This document shows positions 61,001 to 64,000 of a stretch of 64,000 nucleotides of DNA, one piece after another (within the stretch, counting starts at the first letter, position 1; each line of letters begins with the position of its first letter). Below the pieces are notes generated by a model. The model was not told the origin of the DNA. It did not search any database and saw only the letters and a program-made list of their open reading frames with translations. The translations under genes and the position numbers were made by a program. Source of the stretch: Calliopsis andreniformis (lineage: Eukaryota > Arthropoda > Insecta > Hymenoptera > Andrenidae); the NCBI RefSeq assembly GCF_051401765.1, contig NC_135073.1, positions 2,108,001 to 2,172,000 on the forward strand, in the 5' to 3' direction.

Positions 61001-62862
61001 AGGAAACTACATTATGTTCAAAGATGTATTGGAAACCTTATTATTACTTGATACCTACAGTGGCGATCATATACTTAAGAACACTTCATATTTTAACTTT
61101 GAAATTCTATATATTTCTACGTAACCCAAATAATAAAATGAACAATTTATTTTTCAGAATTTTTGACCCTAATGTACAGGTTTATAGTAGAGTTTTTATG
61201 TATTCTGAGAACATAAATATTTTTAAATTATTTTGTACAATGTATCGGTTTTGTAGCAGACAACTACTTAAGAACGCTACGACTATGCGTTGTCAGAATG
61301 AAATGTAAACAAAATTTTCTAATATCTGCTGAGCAGTGTTGACAGTTAGATAATTTGCAATAGTCTAGTGAGTAGTACAGTAATTTGAAGTAGTAATATA
61401 ATGAGTGAAAGAAAGAATATTACTTCCGACCAACGACGGCTAGTGCAGCAGCTTCGAAAAGATAGAATGTCATTTCAGCAGATTTCTGTAAAACTAGAAA
61501 TATCTGTCACAACTTGCTATTGAACAATGGAACACATTAAACTTCATGGAACATCAAACATTTCTCAGAAAACGAGACCCTGAAAAACTGATCAAAGAAC
61601 CGATCGCAGAATTCATCGTTTATCTGAAGCGGATAGATTCAAAACTGCTGTTGTAATCCACAAGGAAATATCAGACGATTTTCATGATAAAATAAGTATT
61701 AGAACTGTTCAGCAAAGACTGAATAAGTTTGTATTATATGTACATGTTGCCAGGAAAACGCTGCTCATTTCTGAAAAAACCGTCGGGCTAGAATGGTATT
61801 CACAAAAGAACATTTGAACTGGACGTCTCAGCAATGGTTCCAAGTAATTTTTACCAACGAATTCAAAATTTAATCGATTTTTGTGGTGGTGGTGAATCGG
61901 TACTTGTATAGATGTCCATGACAGTAGAAGGAACAGGTCCTATTCACCGAATAACGGAAATCATGGACAGATACGTGTATTTAGACATTATAAAAAATTG
62001 TACTGCTTCTATTTGCAGAATGATATATGCCAGAAGAATGAATCTATCAAGCGGATAATGATCCGAAATATTCAGCAAGAGTAGTAAAGACATTTTTAAG
62101 TGACAATAATGTTCGTGTAATGAAATGACCAGCACAATCACCGAACCTCAATCCGATTGAAATGCTGTGAACTAATGGCAATAAACATGTAAAGGAGAAA
62201 CCTGAAAATCTGAAAAATATTAATGAATTATATAGTGTTATACAAGAAGCCTGAAATTTGATACCTGCTGATAGATGTACTCGACTGATTGGTTCTATGC
62301 CGCGAAAGTGTACTGTAGTGATTAGAAATAAGGGTCTACTTACTAAATATTGATGTGTTATAATGACAAATCAAAGAAACTTGTGAAAATATAGATATTT
62401 CATTATGTTTTTAAGTACGTGTCCGCATAGAATCGGATATTTAAATACAAAAATATAAAAAACTTCGTAATTATAGTAAGTTAACAGAAACTATATTGTT
62501 ATTTGATTATGTACATAGTTAGCTTGTAAAAAAAAATTTATTTTTGTATATTTGTATCATGTATAAACACATAATAAATAACACTTAGTTTTGTTAATTG
62601 TTCTTAAATATATGACCTCCACTGTATATTTATGATTAACAGATGAGTATAAAGAGAAGGTAAGTATCCATTTTATACTTTTCTATCATAAGAATTGAAT
62701 ATTAAAAAGTAGATCTCATTAAAATATAAAACCAATTCCATGATGCTTCTTTAAAAATAAAATTGCATACAACTGTCTGACGACAGTTACGTTGCCATTG
62801 ATGTGTACTCGGTCACCATATGATGAACTGGCATCTGTAGTGAAAGAAGATCCAAAATCCAT
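51893..62862 (-). CDS. WD40-repeat protein of unknown role, 354 residues, six exons
   Basis: The exons in transcript order are complement of 62771-62862, 56811-57034, 56489-56678, 54848-55049, 52114-52308 and 51893-52054. All join in frame to 354 residues plus TGA. Seven WD-like endings are visible: AAGMTDGTVKLYRT, ATYANGCVKCWHYP, TVGDDAKIYLYDEE, TGGWDDTIQFWDSR, CAWQRDNSIQLWDYG, ACGGTDTNLFRVVD and CAGRKIYEID. This is enough for a single seven-bladed propeller filling the whole protein. No signal peptide, membrane segment or catalytic domain was seen. WD40 propellers are protein-binding scaffolds; the partner is unknown and I did not recognise a named ortholog. The gene converges on slingshot and is head to head with the GRK2-like gene. 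The first exon is the least certain part; the other five are firm. Confidence 0.88.
52114..52308 (-). CDS. WD40 gene, fifth coding exon
   Basis: The acceptor (complement) CTTTTTATAG precedes ATTTTGTCG; the donor GTAAGT follows. The exon encodes ILSCAWQRDNSIQLWDYG through FFACGGTDTNLFRVVDLR and SHA. It is in phase 0 at both ends. Confidence 0.92.
52344..52420. repeat. Two-copy direct repeat, 45-bp period
   Basis: The 32-base unit at 52344-52375 and 52389-52420 differs at two positions and ends AATGAATTCTTACTACACT. It lies 36 bp upstream (in WD40 transcript sense) of the fifth coding exon. Confidence 0.8.
53606..53725. repeat. Perfect 32-bp inverted repeat
   Basis: The left arm 53606-53637 (starting TAATACTAAATTTTGTTTAT) and right arm 53694-53725 are exact reverse complements around a 56-base spacer. 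The spacer itself carries two CTTATAGATAATT units. It could form a long hairpin and may be a recent foldback insertion in WD40 intron 4. Confidence 0.85.
54848..55049 (-). CDS. WD40 gene, fourth coding exon
   Basis: The acceptor (complement) TTTTTTCTAG ends at 55050. The frame reads DSLEVMDGHRSRVFCACF then ELITGGWDDTIQFWDSR and HMCGDGLDISKNGRE, ending on a full codon at donor GTATTT. The GH...WD spacing is typical of a WD40 blade. Confidence 0.92.
55050..56488 (-). other. WD40 gene intron 3
   Basis: The intron runs between the third and fourth coding exons. A copy of a dispersed miniature element fills much of it (about 55767-56433). It starts (transcript sense) at the weak donor GTTCGC. Confidence 0.8.
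55767..56433. mobile_element. Dispersed miniature element, family of three, copy C (longer)
   Basis: It begins CAACAGGTGTTAGAAAGTTT and ends TTGAACACCCTGTA. The GAAATGTATCTGACTTAGAA and AAGTCAGACACGTTTCACGT blocks pair as inverted repeats. About 250 bases (about 56080-56330) lie where copies A and B have none, which may be a nested insertion. It lies in WD40 intron 3. Confidence 0.6.
56489..56678 (-). CDS. WD40 gene, third coding exon
   Basis: The acceptor (complement) AACCGCAG precedes ATGCTAATGG. The exon encodes ANGCVKCWHYPTSQCLYT through FATVGDDAKIYLYDEES and ends VFQA plus AG. The donor GTTCGC is weak (GT present, poor at +3 to +6), but it is the only GT that gives phase and sense: AG plus C of the next exon makes Ser in QASDSLEVMDGHRSRVF. 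Confidence 0.85.
56811..57034 (-). CDS. WD40 gene, second coding exon
   Basis: The acceptor (complement) TTCTTTTAG ends at 57035. The frame reads DIEQDVLCVCYTETNDFLAA then GMTDGTVKLYRTSSKGD and ends IIAT plus one base before donor GTCAGT. The next exon supplies AT, giving Tyr in IIATYANGCVKCW, a normal WD blade. An open frame continues past the donor for five codons, so the naive ORF end is not the exon end. Confidence 0.87.
60048..60300. repeat. Degenerate array of ACGTCT / AGACGT motifs
   Basis: At least six ACGTCT or AGACGT hexamers plus AAGACATCC, AGATGTC and GGACGTTTT variants are scattered over about 250 bases in both orientations. They are separated by short A/T spacers such as TTTAAAAC and TTAAAGAC. 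The unit is not strictly periodic. Confidence 0.7.
60433..60857. mobile_element. Palindromic foldback MITE (425 bp) with TA flanks
   Basis: The left arm begins CAGGATGTAAACAATGTACA and the right arm, read in reverse, CCGAGTGTAAACAATGTACG; TA lies outside each. Similarity continues inward through TGGTAATATTTTAA, AGCTCAAATG and ACAGAAATAGAG, so nearly the whole element is a hairpin. No coding capacity: the open frame at 60361-60663 is a by-product. Confidence 0.8.
61058..62624 (+). mobile_element. Full-length but dead Tc1-like transposon (1567 bp)
   Basis: TA flanks both ends. The inverted ends begin CAGTGGCGATCATATACTTA on the left and CAGTGGAGGTCATATATTTA (reverse complement) on the right, about 26 bp with few mismatches. 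Length and layout match Tc1-family elements with short terminal repeats. The internal transposase gene is broken. The element lies in intron 1 of the WD40 gene, opposite to its transcription. Confidence 0.85.
61401..62353 (+). pseudogene. Tc1-like transposase, broken by stops and frameshifts
   Basis: ATG at 61401 starts MSERKNITSDQRRLVQQL and QISVKLEISVTTCY, the helix-turn-helix DNA-binding part, then a stop. Downstream pieces include HLNWTSQQWFQVIFTNEF (expected first Asp region, changed to NEF), the DNDPKYSARVVKTFL stretch with the second Asp, and SPNLNPIEML with the Glu of a DD34E triad. The reading ends near CTVVIRNKGLLTKY and TGA at 62353. Multiple stops mean it is inactive. Confidence 0.8.
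62771..62862 (-). CDS. WD40 gene, probable first coding exon
   Basis: ATG is the complement of 62860-62862, in the context GAGCGATGG. The frame reads MDFGSSFTTDASSSYGDR then VHINGNVTVVRQ and ends in TT at a GTATGC donor. The TT joins A of the 57034 exon to give Leu, producing VVRQLDIEQDVLCVCY, a smooth entry into the first blade. The phase match and the coding-like composition in otherwise AT-rich DNA support it. The exon is inferred from sequence only, and a different upstream exon is possible. Confidence 0.65.
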
Positions 62863-63937
62863 CGCTCTTAGCCAAGGCTCATCCAGTTACTTTTCATTAA
62901 CACTACTAATAACAAAAAAACTGTCTTAGTACAATTTAATCGATTAAATTACGTAACTCATATATACAAGTTTAAAATAATGTAGAAACAAACACATTCA
63001 TCTATCGTTAAAAGTAATATTTAATATAACCTACAGTTCTATATAGAATTTACTAATAAATTTTTCTTTTTACAGAAATGTACGTACCATTATGAAAAAT
63101 GAAATTTTGAAAGAATTGAAGTCCGTAAATACGTATTTAATAAATTATCCTGTAATAAAATAAACATCCTAAAATATGAACTATTTAAAAAATTTTGGGG
63201 TTATAATATCTATAGAAATTAAAATGACGATCAATTTTCCGATGAAGAACTGAAAGAATTCCATTTCAAATCGCACTTTTCCTTCCTTATTCGAAACGGT
63301 ATGAAACAGAAATTTTCTTTACCGACGAAGCGGCAACAATAGTTCGTCGTAAAGCCCGGCGAGTTTCTCATAGATACTGCTGCGATCGACCAATAGTGTT
63401 CAACAAGCTACGAACCAATCAGAACGCAAGTGTGCGCGGGCTCGAGGTTCGCGAGTTCGTTGGCTGTCAGTCGGTAAAGAGTCCATTGTGGGGATACGTC
63501 TGTGTATCTGGTGTGAGTAATCGTACACGATTCGCGTCTCTTGCACATTCCATTCATTTTCGAGGCGAGAGAGCAGCAGATATGAGCAAATCGAAAATCG
63601 ATGTTGCGTCGCCCGCGTGAACGGTGAACGGTTTTACGCGGGTGAACCTGTCGCGTTTCATTGAGCGAAGTGTCATTAACCTCGTAAAGCTTGTCAGAAG
63701 GTCTCGGGGGTTTTGTCTCCCTGGAAATCGCGCGCAGATCCCGACACGGAGCTGTCAGACCCGCGGACTCGGATGCAGGTTGCTCGGTTGATGGGAATGT
63801 CGACGATGGCCGCGTCATCCTCGTCGTTGCGACAGTGAAGAGCTGCGTCCGCGACGATACACCGAGCGTCGTCGACGGAAACGAGTCCAGGGTGAGCCGT
63901 GTTCACTTGTCGCGAGATTTAGAGGCCACCGAGGAAA
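62863..63937. promoter_or_regulatory. Shared intergenic/5' region between WD40 gene and GRK2-like gene
   Basis: The two start codons are divergent and about 1.1 kb apart. The stretch from about 63340 to 63937 is clearly richer in G+C and CpG than anything to its left and is probably the kinase promoter plus 5' UTR. The part next to the WD40 start (62863-63330) is AT-rich. Open frames on both strands within the CpG-rich part (for example 63396-63620 + and 63408-63818 -) look like by-products of composition. No TATA box or transcription start could be placed with confidence. Confidence 0.6.
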
Positions 63938-64000
63938 ATGGCGGACCTCGAGGCGGTGCTGGCCGACGTCAGCTACCTGATGGCCATGGAGAAGAGCAAG
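63938..64000 (+). CDS. Gprk1: GRK2/3-type G-protein-coupled receptor kinase, first 21 codons
   Basis: ATG in the context GGAAAATGGCG is followed by MADLEAVLADVSYLMAMEKSK, open to the window edge. From memory this matches the very conserved N-terminus of beta-adrenergic receptor kinases (vertebrate GRK2/GRK3, fly Gprk1). In that family this amphipathic N-terminal helix contacts the activated receptor. The full protein carries an RGS-like domain, an AGC kinase domain and a PH domain that binds G-beta-gamma; none of these is in the window. The kinase phosphorylates active GPCRs at the plasma membrane and so desensitises them. Codon use here is GC-rich compared with the rest of the window, consistent with a CpG-rich promoter and first exon. 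The gene continues to the right. Confidence 0.92.
   Translation, partial: MADLEAVLADVSYLMAMEKSK

Larger units (their letters stand above)
57035..62770 (-). other. WD40 gene intron 1 (about 5.7 kb)
   Basis: The intron is inferred from the phase-compatible join of 62771 and 57034. It hosts the Tc1-like element at 61058-62624, the palindromic MITE at 60433-60857 and the ACGTCT-motif array at about 60048-60300. A repeat resembling the end at 19070 lies at about 59013-59040. From 57100 to 59000 I see only AT-rich sequence. Confidence 0.65.

Noticed and set aside
63396..63620. 74-codon plus-strand frame upstream of the GRK2-like start
   Set aside because: No homology; probably 5' UTR. At most an upstream ORF.
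63408..63818. 136-codon minus-strand open frame
   Set aside because: It lies in the CpG-rich 5' region of the GRK2-like gene, shows no domain, and is best explained by composition.

Overview
The window is AT-rich eukaryotic DNA from an arthropod, almost certainly an insect and most likely a hymenopteran. Evidence for this is short exons with GT/AG splice sites, insect-type slingshot protein sequence, long introns and many small DNA-transposon remnants. No bacterial-type operon, rRNA, tRNA or CRISPR was seen. Most open reading frames of 60-100 codons here are chance frames in AT-rich non-coding DNA.

Three protein-coding genes are supported. (1) The cofilin phosphatase gene slingshot runs on the + strand from a 66-bp exon at 12287-12352, across a 28.5-kb intron, to a block of four exons at 40880-44847. 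Its 5' exons lie left of the window, so bases 1-44847 are essentially one gene. The window encodes 1028 residues: end of the SSH N-terminal domain, DEK-C domain, dual-specificity phosphatase domain with an intact HCxxGxxR loop, and a 665-residue Ser-rich tail. (2) A 354-residue WD40 protein lies on the - strand in six exons joined in frame from 62862 down to 51893. It has seven WD-like motifs and looks like one seven-bladed propeller; I could not assign an ortholog. (3) The first 21 codons of a GRK2/3-type G-protein-coupled receptor kinase (fly Gprk1) start at 63938 on the + strand and run off the right edge. Genes 2 and 3 are head to head, with about 1.1 kb between their start codons and a CpG-rich stretch next to the kinase.

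Region by region: 1-12286 is a slingshot intron (or 5' region) with small inverted-repeat elements. 12353-40879 is the large slingshot intron, with two CpG/GC-richer islands (about 16.1 kb and 32.5-33.5 kb), a hAT-type MITE with an 8-bp target duplication, a palindromic mariner derivative and several foldback elements. 44848-51892 separates the slingshot stop from the WD40 stop (convergent genes) and holds a cluster of three abutting miniature elements near 50.4-51.25 kb. 57035-62770 is intron 1 of the WD40 gene, with a dead Tc1-like transposon, a palindromic MITE and an odd ACGTCT-motif array.

The genes share no obvious pathway. Slingshot acts on actin turnover and GRK2 on GPCR desensitisation; the WD40 protein is of unknown role. 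The most unusual content is the density and variety of palindromic and TTAA-flanked non-autonomous elements, not a new gene system.
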